Source: an uncultured Lachnospiraceae bacterium (lineage in GTDB: Bacteria; Bacillota; Clostridia; Lachnospirales; Lachnospiraceae). From it: a stretch of DNA of 56,013 nt. Position numbers and translations under genes: made by a program. Numbering within the stretch: the first letter of the stretch is position 1; each line of letters opens with the position of its first letter. The DNA is taken from contig CANBFE010000026.1 in assembly GCA_947367855.1 (NCBI GenBank), positions 1 through 56,013 of the forward strand. Reading direction: 5' to 3'. This document shows positions 17,268-27,400 of the stretch, in pieces. The notes beneath the pieces are model-generated. The model saw nothing but the letters and a program-made list of their open reading frames with translations, made no database searches and had not been told where the DNA came from.

Positions 17268-18902
17268 ATGCCAGTTACAGATTTTCTGGACAGAAATGCA
17301 AGATTATACCCCAATGAAGTAGCGTTGGTGGAATTAAATCCGGATGAAAAGGACACCCGGCGCACCACATGGAAGGAATATGACCTGATTCAGCCTGACC
17401 GTTTTGAACCCTACCGCCGGGAAATCACCTGGGGTGTTTTCAACGAAAAGGCCAACCGCTTTGCCAATATGCTTCTGGGAAGGGGCGTGAAAAAGGGTGA
17501 GAAGGTCGCAATCCTTATGTACAACTGCCTGGAGTGGCTTCCCATCTACTTCGGAGTGCTGAAATGCGGAGCCATTGCAGTACCCTTCAATTTCCGCTAC
17601 GATGCGGGAGAAATCCTTTACTGCGCCGAACTGGCCCAGGTGGATATCATTGTATTCGGTCCGGCTTTTATCGGACGTATGGAAGCCAATGCGGACCGTC
17701 TCTCCAAAGGACGTCTGCTGATCTATGTGGGGGACAGCTGCCCCACCTTTGCGGAGAGCTATCATGAACTGGTGGCCGACTACTCCAGCCAGGACCCGGG
17801 GGTAGCCATCACGGAAGACGACTACGGAGCCATTTACTTTTCCTCCGGAACCACCGGTTTTCCCAAGGCAATCCTGCATAAGCACAGAAGCCTGACCCAG
17901 GCTGCAGAGATGGAGCAGAAGCACCACCAGACCGGCAGGGAGGATACCTTCCTCTGCATTCCTCCCCTGTACCACACCGGAGCAAAGTTTCACTGGATGG
18001 GCAGCCTGGTGGCAGGGAGCAGAGCCGTTCTGTTAAAGGGCACCCGGCCGGAAACCATTCTCTCCGCAGTTTCCGGCGAGCACTGCACCATCGTGTGGCT
18101 GCTGGTACCCTGGGCCCAGGATATTCTGGATTATCTGGACGCAGGAGAGCTGAGACTGGAAAATTACAGCCTGGACCAGTGGCGCCTGATGCACATCGGA
18201 GCACAACCGGTTCCGCCCTCCCTGATCAAGCGTTGGAAGGCTTATTTCCCCAACCATGCTTATGACACCAACTATGGCCTGTCCGAATCCACCGGGCCCG
18301 GCTGCGTGCACCTTGGCATGGAAAATATCCACAAGGTGGGAGCCATCGGCGTTCCCGGATACCGCTGGGAATGCAGAATTGTGGGAGAAGACGGAGCGGA
18401 AGTGCCCAGAGGAGAAGTGGGAGAACTCTGCGTCAGGGGCCCCGGTCTCATGACCTGCTATTACCGGGACGAAAAGGCCACTGCCGAAGCCCTGAGAGAC
18501 GGATGGCTGTGCACCGGGGATATGGCCATGCAGGATGAGGACGGATTTTATTTCCTGGTGGACCGCAAGAAGGATGTCATTGTCAGTGGCGGCGAGAACA
18601 TCTATCCCGTGCAGATCGAGGATTTCCTCCGGCGGCACAACAAGATCAAGGACGCAGCGGTAATCGGCCTCCCCGACAGAAGGCTGGGTGAGAAGACTGC
18701 TGCCATCATAGAGGTCAAGGACGGAATGGAATGCACCTGGGAGGAGGTGGAGGCCTTCTGCAAGGAGCTGCCCAGGTATAAGCGTCCCAAGGAAATCATT
18801 TTCCACGAGATTCCCAGAAATGCCACCGGCAAAATCGAAAAGCCCAGGCTGCGGAAAATGTACGGTGCAGACCAGCTGGTAGCCCAGGAAAACCGGGGAT
18901 AA
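17268..18902 (+). CDS. Acyl-CoA synthetase / AMP-dependent ligase
   Basis: A 544-residue ANL-superfamily enzyme that activates a carboxylic acid as acyl-AMP and transfers it to CoA. Motifs in order: phosphate loop YFSSGTTGFPKA, YGLSESTG, DGWLCTGDMAM, the hinge region VDRKKDVIVSGGENIYP, and the C-terminal catalytic Lys in NATGKIEK. An unusual insertion of about 15 residues (DLIQPDRFEPYRRE) sits in the N-terminal region. The GGENIYP form resembles medium/long-chain or aromatic acid ligases, but the substrate cannot be read from sequence. The ATG follows AGGAGG. Divergent from the BTAD regulator, convergent with the amidohydrolase. Confidence 0.85.
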   Translation: MPVTDFLDRNARLYPNEVALVELNPDEKDTRRTTWKEYDLIQPDRFEPYRREITWGVFNEKANRFANMLLGRGVKKGEKVAILMYNCLEWLPIYFGVLKCGAIAVPFNFRYDAGEILYCAELAQVDIIVFGPAFIGRMEANADRLSKGRLLIYVGDSCPTFAESYHELVADYSSQDPGVAITEDDYGAIYFSSGTTGFPKAILHKHRSLTQAAEMEQKHHQTGREDTFLCIPPLYHTGAKFHWMGSLVAGSRAVLLKGTRPETILSAVSGEHCTIVWLLVPWAQDILDYLDAGELRLENYSLDQWRLMHIGAQPVPPSLIKRWKAYFPNHAYDTNYGLSESTGPGCVHLGMENIHKVGAIGVPGYRWECRIVGEDGAEVPRGEVGELCVRGPGLMTCYYRDEKATAEALRDGWLCTGDMAMQDEDGFYFLVDRKKDVIVSGGENIYPVQIEDFLRRHNKIKDAAVIGLPDRRLGEKTAAIIEVKDGMECTWEEVEAFCKELPRYKRPKEIIFHEIPRNATGKIEKPRLRKMYGADQLVAQENRG

Positions 18903-18916
18903 GAACCGGACTTTTC

Positions 18917-19768
18917 TCAGGACAGGGAAAGCAGCCCGGCCCCGTTCCCTCCCAGAACAGCCTGCTGTTCTGCTGCGTCCAGTCCGCTTTCCCTTATGGC
19001 TGCGATCATTTCCTTCTGCCCGCTCCAGGGACTGTCCGTGCCGAAGAGGATGCGGTCCGCACCATGCTTTCTCACCATCCCCAGGAACTGTGCCCCTGAC
19101 AGGGGCGGGTCTTCCTCCGGTCTGCGGACAGTTCCCGGGGCAGGCTGAATGGGAAGCAGGGAAAATGCCGTGTCCAACCACACATTCCGCCCTGCAATGC
19201 GCTGCTCCACCTGATCCCAGGCCTGCCATCCTCCCATGTGGGCAAGAACGAATTTCTCCGGCTTCACAATGTCCAGCACTTTCTCGATTCTTTCCACGGA
19301 AGCGTAGTCCTCTCCCGGAAAACCAATGTCATACCCTGCATGTGTCAGGACAATGAGACCGTTTTCCGAGGCGCAGTCCAGTATGCGCTGAAAGCGGATG
19401 TCATCAATGGCCACTCTCTGGAAAACGGGATGTATCTTGATGCCTTTTACGCCATTTTCAGCCAGGTCTCTCAGAATCTTCCTGTAATCCTCATTTTCCG
19501 GATGAATGCCCCCAAAGGAAAGCAGTCCCGTATCGTCCGCGCATTGGTTTGTCTCCACTGCAATCCGGTTGATTTCCTCCTGCTGCCCCGGCCTGGTGAC
19601 CACAGGCAGCAGAATGGAATAGTCCACTCCCGCCTCCCTCATGGAGCGTCTCAGACTCTCCCGGGTGCCGTCCAGATAATGCAGGGACCTGGCGCTGGCG
19701 GCCAGTTTTGCAATGGCTCTGGGCGCCAGATCTTCCGGAAATGTATGGGTATGAAAATCGATAATCAT
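18917..19768 (-). CDS. Amidohydrolase (amidohydro-rel/TIM-barrel metal hydrolase)
   Basis: A 283-residue TIM-barrel metal-dependent hydrolase: IIDFHTHTFPED (metal-binding HxH), VKGIKIHPVFQ, LTHAGYD, LAHMGGWQAW and the C-terminal FGTDSPW with the catalytic Asp. This family includes decarboxylases and amide or lactone hydrolases; the substrate is unknown. I chose ATG 19768 because AAAGGAGG lies immediately upstream and overlaps the alternative start at 19786. It follows the mannosidase gene with a 57-base gap holding a hairpin. Confidence 0.8.
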   Translation of the reverse strand: MIIDFHTHTFPEDLAPRAIAKLAASARSLHYLDGTRESLRRSMREAGVDYSILLPVVTRPGQQEEINRIAVETNQCADDTGLLSFGGIHPENEDYRKILRDLAENGVKGIKIHPVFQRVAIDDIRFQRILDCASENGLIVLTHAGYDIGFPGEDYASVERIEKVLDIVKPEKFVLAHMGGWQAWDQVEQRIAGRNVWLDTAFSLLPIQPAPGTVRRPEEDPPLSGAQFLGMVRKHGADRILFGTDSPWSGQKEMIAAIRESGLDAAEQQAVLGGNGAGLLSLS

Positions 19769-19790
19769 GACAGCCTCCTTTTGCATAAGA

Positions 19791-19814
19791 TTCCCCGCGT
19801 TTTACCGCGGGGAA
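19791..19814 (-). terminator. Intercistronic hairpin after the alpha-mannosidase gene
   Basis: TTCCCCGCG and CGCGGGGAA form a perfect 9-bp stem with a 6-base loop, between the mannosidase stop and the amidohydrolase start. On the minus strand it is followed by TCTTATG, a poor U run, so it may act as a partial terminator or as an mRNA processing barrier. Confidence 0.45.
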
Positions 19815-19825
19815 TAAGTGAAACA

Positions 19826-22800
19826 TCAATAGTTTATCCTGATTGTCTTAATTTCAAACGCTCTGAAGTCCAGTGTCAGCTCCTGAGCCGCCTCAAACTC
19901 CTTCTCTGTTTCCTCCAGCATATTGGTTTCCGCCAGTCCCTTTACCGGGAATCCGAAGGTAATGGTCACCCTGTCTGCCGTGCCCTCCGCCTCGTAGAGA
20001 CGCAGAATAAAGCCTCTTCCGCTGTCCTCCATGGGTTTCACGGTCTCAACGATTACATGGTCACAGTCAAGTTTTACCAGGCTCTCCATCTGCAGGCTGC
20101 CCTCCGTCACCAGAGGCTTCTCATTCAGCAGATAGGCCGGCTGGATCACATTGTCTGCAGACATGCTTCCCATATGCGGCAGGAATGCATAGGTACACTC
20201 ATGAATCCCCTTGTCTCCCCTGAAGTCAGGCATGCATCCGCCCTTGTGAAGAGAGAGTCTCATCTGGGAATCCCTGACGCTGATACCGTATTTGCAGTCG
20301 TTCAGCACAGCTGCGCCGTAGCGGGTCTCGGAAATGTCCGTGTACTTGTGGTTAGACACCTCAAACCTGGCTTTTTCAATCTCCGTGTTCCGGTTGGTCA
20401 CACGGCGGATATAGCCGAACTGAATCTCCTGGCTGGCGTAATCCGTGTGAATGGTAGTGTCAAAAGCAGTCTTCAGGAAACGGTGGTCATCCTGCCAGTT
20501 TATTCTGGTTTCAAATACCACCTCCGGGGAATCCGCATAGAAGATCATATCCTGATCCAGAGTGGATTTCCCGCTGAGCCTGTAGCTACTGCGAATCCGG
20601 AATTCCACTGCGCCGTCGGAAACCACCTCCCTGGAAAGCAGCTCTGCGCTCTCCCGGAATTTGCTCTCATAATCCGCGTCCACATCCCAGTTGTCCCATC
20701 CAAGGGATACCTCTTCCGCCATCAGGAAGGTATTCAGCGCGTATCCCTCGCCTTTCAGTTCCCGGCCGTTACGCCTGTCCACAAAGGATTCCATATATCC
20801 CTTTTCGTTGAAGACCACCCTTACCACAGGTGTCTCCAGGATCTCGCCCTTCTCCCCGCTTACGGAGAATGCGGATTTTTCCTCTGCATAATCCTTTGTG
20901 AGGTTGAGAACAACGCTGCCAAAGGCGGGAATCTTCACGCCCATTACAGCCAGTTTCGCATTGCCGTCCCTGTCCTTTACAACCTGCTGCTTATAGCCGC
21001 CCTCCACATAATATCCCTCAAAGGGAATGTAAACCACATCACTGCGCTCAAAGGAAAGCGTATTCACCACTGTAATCTGCTTTGCCCCGCTCTCCTGGCC
21101 GGAAGTCCTTTCTGCCAGCAGTTCCCCGCTGATCTTCCGGGCTTCTTCTATAATATGCTCCACTGCCTGGATTGCTTCGTCATGGGCTCTGGGGATGCAG
21201 GTGCCGGGCAGAATGTCATGGAACTGGTTCACCAGCATCTCACAGGTCAGAGGATCGATTTTCTCCGGGGAAGCCTCTCCATCCCTGCACAGGGCATCCC
21301 ATACCGTAAGGAACTCTAGATCCCTGAGCGCAAATTCTGCCTTCCTGTTATTCCTCTTGATCACATGCTGGTTGGTCAGGGTGCCCCTGTGCAGCTCCAG
21401 ATAGAGCTCCCCGTTATAGGTGGAAGGCTCCACCAGGCTCTGCTCCAGTTCCTGCATGAAGCGGCTCACCGTGGTGTGGGAGGTTCTGGGCATTCCCTCC
21501 ACATCCTTCATGCGCTCCGCGATCTCCACCATCTCAAACTCCGGACCGCCGCCGCCGTCTCCGAATCCGTAGGAGATCAGGCGCATGTTGGACACGGAAC
21601 GCTCCTTGATGGTATTCTCCCCGTCAGCCAGCAGATTCTCTGTCAGCGCTTCCGGATCCGGCCATACATGAGTGCGGTTAAAATGTACCAGTACCTGGGA
21701 ACCGTCTATTCCCTTCCAGTAAAACGTGTCGTAGGGGAATACATTGGTGTCGTTCCAGGCCATCTTGGTGGTGAGGAAATATTTCACCCTGCAGCCCTGC
21801 ATGATCTGGGGCAGGGACGCGCTGTATCCGAAGGTGTCCGGCAGCCAGAATGCATCTGATGTGTAGTCAAAATTCTCTCTGGTAAACTTCTGACCCCACA
21901 CAAACTGCCTTACCATATACTCTCCGGAGGGAATGTTGCAGTCACATTCGATCCACACGCCGCCGTTGGGCTCGTAGCGGCCCTCAGCCACACGCTTCTT
22001 TATGTCTTCAAACAGAGCCGGATACATCCTCTTGATGATGTCGCTGTGATAGGCGGAGCTCTGCACAAAGGTATAATCCGGATACTGGTCCATCAGGTTC
22101 ATCTGGTTGGCATAGGTTCTGGCGCATTTTTTCTCCGTCTCGCCCCTGTGCCACAGCCATGCCGTATCCATGTGGGAGTGGCCGATCAGTCCCGCATAAG
22201 GCGCGGAAGCAGAGTTCTTCTCCTGGAGCACCTTTCTCAAAATGGCGTCAGCCCTGCGGATCTGCATGCGGAATACCTCAGGCTCCTCATTCTCAAAATC
22301 ATAGGAGATCAGATTGTGGATCTCCAGCATGGCACGCACTACTGCAGCCCTGCGGAAGCTCTTCTTCTCCAATACTTTAATCAACCCGTTGGCAATTCTC
22401 AGATCAAAATAAAACGCAGCCATCTCCTCATCCTTCAGGCAGATGTCCACAGGATGATACTCTATGCGGTAATGCTTCTGGGCCTCCACCAGGAACGGCT
22501 GTGTTCCCTTGATGTAATGGTTTGCATAGTACTCAAAAGCCATTTCCAGGGTCTCTCCGCTCTTTGCCTCCCTGCACAGCATGTCACAGTAATGGTTGCC
22601 ATGGCTGTGTACGATCATCTTGGACGCATAGTTGCCATAGGGCTTTCCGTTCACCCAAAGCATGCCCTCGTAACCCCGGATTTTGGGATATACAAACAGG
22701 GTCTTCCCCTCCAGCTCCTCCGGAACCGTGAAATTCCCCTTAAACCAACAGTAGATTCCCTCTCCCTCAAACACTGTGCCGTCGTCACAGGCGGTAAAAC

Positions 22801-22951
22801 AGGCATCCTCCGGCACGTCATGATGGCTTCCGTCCGTCAGGAATGCTTTCATGGGAACAGTGGCCACTGTCTGAAACAGTTTCGGCTCCAACATTTTCTC
22901 CAGACGCTTCATTTTTCCAAGCATCCTGTCCAGCTGCTTATCCGTATACAT
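19826..22951 (-). CDS. Alpha-mannosidase, GH38
   Basis: A 1041-residue enzyme of normal length for bacterial GH38. After an N-terminal beta domain comes the catalytic barrel with HSHMDTAW (zinc ligands His258, His260? and Asp262 region) and the nucleophile motif WLPDTFGYS (Asp372), then the central helical and C-terminal beta-sandwich domains. The family hydrolyses alpha-mannosides with a zinc ion. No signal peptide is seen, so it is cytoplasmic and would act on imported mannosides or N-glycan fragments. ATG with AAGGAGGATC is clear. It heads a probable unit with the downstream amidohydrolase. Confidence 0.88.
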   Translation of the reverse strand: MYTDKQLDRMLGKMKRLEKMLEPKLFQTVATVPMKAFLTDGSHHDVPEDACFTACDDGTVFEGEGIYCWFKGNFTVPEELEGKTLFVYPKIRGYEGMLWVNGKPYGNYASKMIVHSHGNHYCDMLCREAKSGETLEMAFEYYANHYIKGTQPFLVEAQKHYRIEYHPVDICLKDEEMAAFYFDLRIANGLIKVLEKKSFRRAAVVRAMLEIHNLISYDFENEEPEVFRMQIRRADAILRKVLQEKNSASAPYAGLIGHSHMDTAWLWHRGETEKKCARTYANQMNLMDQYPDYTFVQSSAYHSDIIKRMYPALFEDIKKRVAEGRYEPNGGVWIECDCNIPSGEYMVRQFVWGQKFTRENFDYTSDAFWLPDTFGYSASLPQIMQGCRVKYFLTTKMAWNDTNVFPYDTFYWKGIDGSQVLVHFNRTHVWPDPEALTENLLADGENTIKERSVSNMRLISYGFGDGGGGPEFEMVEIAERMKDVEGMPRTSHTTVSRFMQELEQSLVEPSTYNGELYLELHRGTLTNQHVIKRNNRKAEFALRDLEFLTVWDALCRDGEASPEKIDPLTCEMLVNQFHDILPGTCIPRAHDEAIQAVEHIIEEARKISGELLAERTSGQESGAKQITVVNTLSFERSDVVYIPFEGYYVEGGYKQQVVKDRDGNAKLAVMGVKIPAFGSVVLNLTKDYAEEKSAFSVSGEKGEILETPVVRVVFNEKGYMESFVDRRNGRELKGEGYALNTFLMAEEVSLGWDNWDVDADYESKFRESAELLSREVVSDGAVEFRIRSSYRLSGKSTLDQDMIFYADSPEVVFETRINWQDDHRFLKTAFDTTIHTDYASQEIQFGYIRRVTNRNTEIEKARFEVSNHKYTDISETRYGAAVLNDCKYGISVRDSQMRLSLHKGGCMPDFRGDKGIHECTYAFLPHMGSMSADNVIQPAYLLNEKPLVTEGSLQMESLVKLDCDHVIVETVKPMEDSGRGFILRLYEAEGTADRVTITFGFPVKGLAETNMLEETEKEFEAAQELTLDFRAFEIKTIRINY

Positions 22952-23054
22952 TCTGATCCTCCTTCAATTTCGGTCCTTTTCTGGATTTCGCTCCGTCTAT
23001 CATACCATAACTGCCATAATATGCAAGACATAATCCGCAAAATATAAAGTATAC

Positions 23055-23792
23055 TCAATCGTAGTCAACACTTATAAGGCAGAGGCCCTGGGCAGGCGCT
23101 GTAGGGCCCGCTTTCTGCCTTTCCGGATTGCGGAGAATCTCCCCAACCTGCTCAGGCGACATCCGGCCGCAGCCCACCTCCAACAGGGTGCCCACCATGA
23201 TGCGCACCATATTCTGCAGGAATCCGTTTCCGTGGAAAGTAAAGACCAGATACTCTCCCCTGCGCTCAATGTCAATTCTGTCCACCCTGCGCAGAGTGGA
23301 TTTCTTCATCCTGGGATTTACACAGAAATTCCGGAAGTCATGCTCCCCCTGAAGGAGTTCCGCTGCCCGGCGCATTCTGGCCGTATCCGCCCGCTCCTCC
23401 AGCCTGGCGCAGTACTTCCTGTCAAAAACGGACTTTACCTCCCCGTCCTGGCAGGTGTAGCGGTAGGTCTTGCCAATGGCATTATAGCGGGCGTGAAACC
23501 TGGGGGACGCCTCCCGCACCTCCCTCACCGCAATGTCCTCCGGGAGATGCCTGTTCATGTAATCCCTGATTTCCTCACAGGAAAGCTCCGTGTCCAGAAA
23601 TGCATTGGCAGCCATCCCCCTGGCATGGACTCCCGCATCCGTCCGTCCTGCGCCCGTAACCTCCGTCTCTCTTCCGCACATCAGCCCCAATACGTTCTCC
23701 AGTTTTCCCTGAATGGTATTTTTTCCGGGCTGACGCTGCCATCCGTAATAACGGCTTCCGTCGTATTCCACAATAAATTTGTAATTTTTCAT
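23055..23792 (-). CDS. truA: tRNA pseudouridine synthase A
   Basis: A 245-residue TruA enzyme that isomerises uridines 38-40 in the tRNA anticodon arm. It has the N-terminal YDGSRYYGWQRQP motif, the catalytic loop GAGRTDAGVHARG with Asp52, and C-terminal FLQNMVRIMVGTLLEVG. Length and motifs are complete. It lies 44 bases after the ECF S-component gene and probably shares its transcript. This pairing with energy-coupling-factor transport genes is common in Firmicutes. Confidence 0.93.
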   Translation of the reverse strand: MKNYKFIVEYDGSRYYGWQRQPGKNTIQGKLENVLGLMCGRETEVTGAGRTDAGVHARGMAANAFLDTELSCEEIRDYMNRHLPEDIAVREVREASPRFHARYNAIGKTYRYTCQDGEVKSVFDRKYCARLEERADTARMRRAAELLQGEHDFRNFCVNPRMKKSTLRRVDRIDIERRGEYLVFTFHGNGFLQNMVRIMVGTLLEVGCGRMSPEQVGEILRNPERQKAGPTAPAQGLCLISVDYD

Positions 23793-23835
23793 ATAGGAAG
23801 ATACCTCTTTCCTTTGCCTGGGCCTGTGCCCTGTC

Positions 23836-24372
23836 TTACTTCAGAAACGCCCTTCTCAGCGCCCTGACCACAGGCAGCGCAGTGAGACCGCCCAACAGGG
23901 CCGTGACCAGCTGGGGCAGGGAAAACATATGGGACACCACCGATGCCTGGGGTTCCGGCAGACGCAGCAGCAGCGGAACCGCCACCCTGACAATGCCCAG
24001 ATATAAAACCAGAAATTTGGCCACGGCCGCGGCCCCCGCAGCAAAAAGCCCTGCGGCATAAGGATTTCCCTGGCTCCTGCTGCCCAGAAAGTGCCAGACC
24101 AGCACCAGGACAATATTTCCCAGCGCAATAAACGGAATTATCCCCCACAGCGGTCCTATTCCCACAAGTTTTGCCATGATGGGCGAGACCACGGCCACGG
24201 TGGCCCCTGACATGACGCCGCAGGTCATAACCGACACCGCCAGCAGCGCATTCACCAGGGTCCCGGTGACAATGGTATTGCCCAGAGGAGCCGTAACCGC
24301 CTGCATTACCACCAAAAGCGCAACGAAAATGCCTGTCCTTGTAATCCATAGTGTTTTTTCCCGGTTGTTCAT
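23836..24372 (-). CDS. ECF transporter S component
   Basis: A 178-residue integral membrane protein with about five to six hydrophobic segments and the S-component look: a short cytoplasmic N-terminus, ITRTGIFVALLVVMQAV, then GTLVNALLAVSVMTCGVMSG and a repeated small-residue helix. Such proteins bind a vitamin or similar micronutrient and pair with a shared EcfT/EcfA module, which is absent here. The substrate cannot be read. It starts 42 bases after the GH42-EPSP synthase gene with AAAGGAG, so the genes form one operon with truA. Confidence 0.72.
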   Translation of the reverse strand: MNNREKTLWITRTGIFVALLVVMQAVTAPLGNTIVTGTLVNALLAVSVMTCGVMSGATVAVVSPIMAKLVGIGPLWGIIPFIALGNIVLVLVWHFLGSRSQGNPYAAGLFAAGAAAVAKFLVLYLGIVRVAVPLLLRLPEPQASVVSHMFSLPQLVTALLGGLTALPVVRALRRAFLK

Positions 24373-24414
24373 GAATCCTGTTCTCCTTTTCTTCTTTCCT
24401 GAAAGCCTTTCTTT

Positions 24415-27400
24415 TTATCCCCTTACAGAGTCAAGGGTCTTTTCAAACACCTCAAAATAATTCTCAAAGGTCTTTGCGCAGCAGCCGGGATTGGCAATGG
24501 CAATCCCGGGGCTCCGCAGACCCGTCAGGGCAAAGCCCATGGCCATCCGGTGGTCATCATAGGTTTCCACCACAGAGGGTCCCGGCAGACCCGGATAAAT
24601 GGTCATGCCGTCCTGCCGCTCCTCACACCGGATTCCCATTTTGGACAGCTCCCTGCACACTGCGGCAATGCGGTCGCTTTCCTGATAACGGATATGTCCT
24701 ATTCCGGTAATACTGGTGGGACTGTCCGCAAAAGGCGCTATGGCCGCCAGGGTAATGGCCTGATCGGAGCAGCCGGACATATCCGCCGTAACTCCGTGGA
24801 AAATGCCCTCAGGCGGCGGTGATACCAGAATTCCCCCGGGCGTATCCTTTACACTGCACCCCATCTCCTCCAGAATTCTGACAAACTGCACGTCCCCCTG
24901 CATGGAGTCAAAATGCACATGGCGCACCAGCACCGGGATATTTAACAGAGGGCTCATGGCATAGAAATAGCATGCCGCGGACACATCCGGCTCCACCTGG
25001 TACACGCAGGGCCGGTAATGCTGTCCGGCCCGGGTACGGAAGGCGCTGCCCCCGGTCCGCTGAATGTGTACCCCGAACTGTTCCATCATTTTTACAGTCA
25101 TCTCAATATAAGACATCCCGTGCTTTCCCTCTATCCGGGTGGTAAAATCCTTTTCACACAGGCAGGATACCATGAGCAGAGCGCTGAGAAACTGACTACT
25201 GCTGTCAATATTGACAGAGATGTCATTTTTCTGAAAACCATGCGCCCGCAGGGTGAAGGGAAAATGGTCCTCTTCTCCCCGGGAATCGGAAACCACCTCA
25301 CAGCCCAGCTCCCTTAAGGAATCCAGCAGGGGCGCCATTGGCCTCCTGCGCATCTGTTCCGAGGCGTCCATATGGTACACTCCCTCCGAGAGACCGAGCC
25401 AGGCGGTAAGGAAACGGGCCGCGGTTCCTGCACTTCCCACATAGGCGGAAGCCTCTGCCAGGGGCGTCCGTCCGCCCAGGCCATGGACGGAAACCCTTCT
25501 GTCCGCTTCGTTCACCTCCGTTTCAAAGCCCAGGTCCTGAAGGCATTTCAGGAAATGCCTGGAATCGTCCGAGAACAGTACGCCCTCCAGACAGGACGTC
25601 CCCTCTGCCAGCGCGGCCAACAGCAGGGCCCGGTTGGTGATGCTCTTGGAGCCCGGAACCTCCAGGGTTACAGGGGCGGTCCGGCGGCACGCACTGTCCC
25701 CCGGACAGGGAACGGAATAAACTCTTTGGGCCTGCACCACTGCCACTCCATACCCGGGCAGAACCAGCTCTCCCTTAACCTCCCTGTCCGTCACCAGATC
25801 CCGTCCCTCCACCCCGGAAACCGTCACAGTCTCCGTGGTATTGTTCAGATAAAAGAAAAATCTGCCTGTCTCTCCGGTTCTCTCATGGCATTCCACGCCC
25901 TCCGGCAGCCTTCTCACTGGGATGCCCGCATCCACCAACATTCTTTCAAACAGCGGTTCCATCTGCGCCGCATCCGTTCTGGCCGCCGCGTAGTAAGCCT
26001 TTCCCCTGCCCTGCGTTCTGCAGGTCAGGGCCGCGCCTCCCCTGTAAAAATCATCTGTGTAGGTTCCCAGAATCCGTGCGTCCCGGACCCGCAGAATCTC
26101 CGCGTAATCCCTTACCTCCCATATGCTGCCGTCCTCCAGAAGGATACCGTTCCTGTCTGAGGGGTAAAGAGTGTCGATCTCCTCACTGACAATGCCGAAG
26201 AGCTCCTTCAGCCCGTCCCCCGGAAAGCCCCCCAGAAAACAGAGCTGTTCCTCATTCACATAGCCTGTGCAGTAGGTGGCAAACAGCTGTCCTCCCCTCT
26301 CCACAAATGCCTTCAGATTCGCCGCGGTTCCGGGCTGCAGCATGTACAGCATGGGAGCTGCCACCACATCATAGCCGTCCAGGTTCTCATGGGAACCAAC
26401 CACATCCATCTCCACACCCAGGCGGAAAAATGCTTTCCATATGTCTATGCAGGTCTCCTCGTATTTCTTGGTGGACTGGGCAAATGCCTTGGCGTCGTCA
26501 ATCGCCCAGCGGTTGTCCCAGTCCAACAGCAGCGCTGCCCTGGGTTTTACAAGGGTGCCTGCCGCAGGGGCGATTTTTTTCAGAAGCTCTCCCACCTCCG
26601 CCACCTCGCGGAAGATTCTGGTGTCGTCGGTTCCCAGGTGGTCCACCACCGCGCCGTGGAACTGCTCATAGGATCCCCGCCCCTTCCTCCACTGGAAATA
26701 CTGTACCGTGTCCGAGCCGCAGGCAACTGCCTGTACGCAGGCCAGCCTGTGTATGCCCGGACGCTTTATCTTGTTAAACGCCTGCCAGTTCACCAGGCCA
26801 GGCGCGCTCTCCATCATCATAAACGGCGTGCCGCGTTTCAGAGAACGCATTACCGCATGCTGAAAGGCCGTCTCTGCCATGGTCTCCCCAAGGGTCTCCC
26901 AGTCATTGTGAAAGGTCGGATAGTTGTCCCAGGAAACCGCATCCAGGGCAGGCGCCATCTTCCGGTAGTCCAGTCCGCCGAACAGACGCATGAAATTGGC
27001 CGTCACCGGAACATCCGGCGTCACACTGCGCAGCGCCCTGATCTCCGCCTCCATGAAATCATTGGTATTCCATGTGGTAAACCGCTTCCACTCCAGATTC
27101 AGGCCCATGACACTGGTTTCCCCGTTCTCAAAAGGCGGCTCGATCTGTTGGAAATCGTTATAGCTGTGGCTCCAGAAAGCTGTCCACCAGGCGGCATTCA
27201 GTCTGTCAATGTCGTGATCGTATTTTTCCGCCAGGTAATTGCGGAATTTTTCCACACAGCAGGGGCAGAAGCACTCCCCGCTGAACTCGTTTGAAATATG
27301 GTACATGATCACACCCGGATGGGAGCCGAACCGCTCCGCCAGTTTCCGGTCTATGGCAGCCACCTTTTCCCGGTATACAGGGGAGGACATGCAGTGGTTA

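Noticed and set aside
19238..21319. 693-aa plus-strand ORF
   Set aside because: Antisense to amidohydrolase and GH38 mannosidase; long only because of codon bias on the opposite strand.
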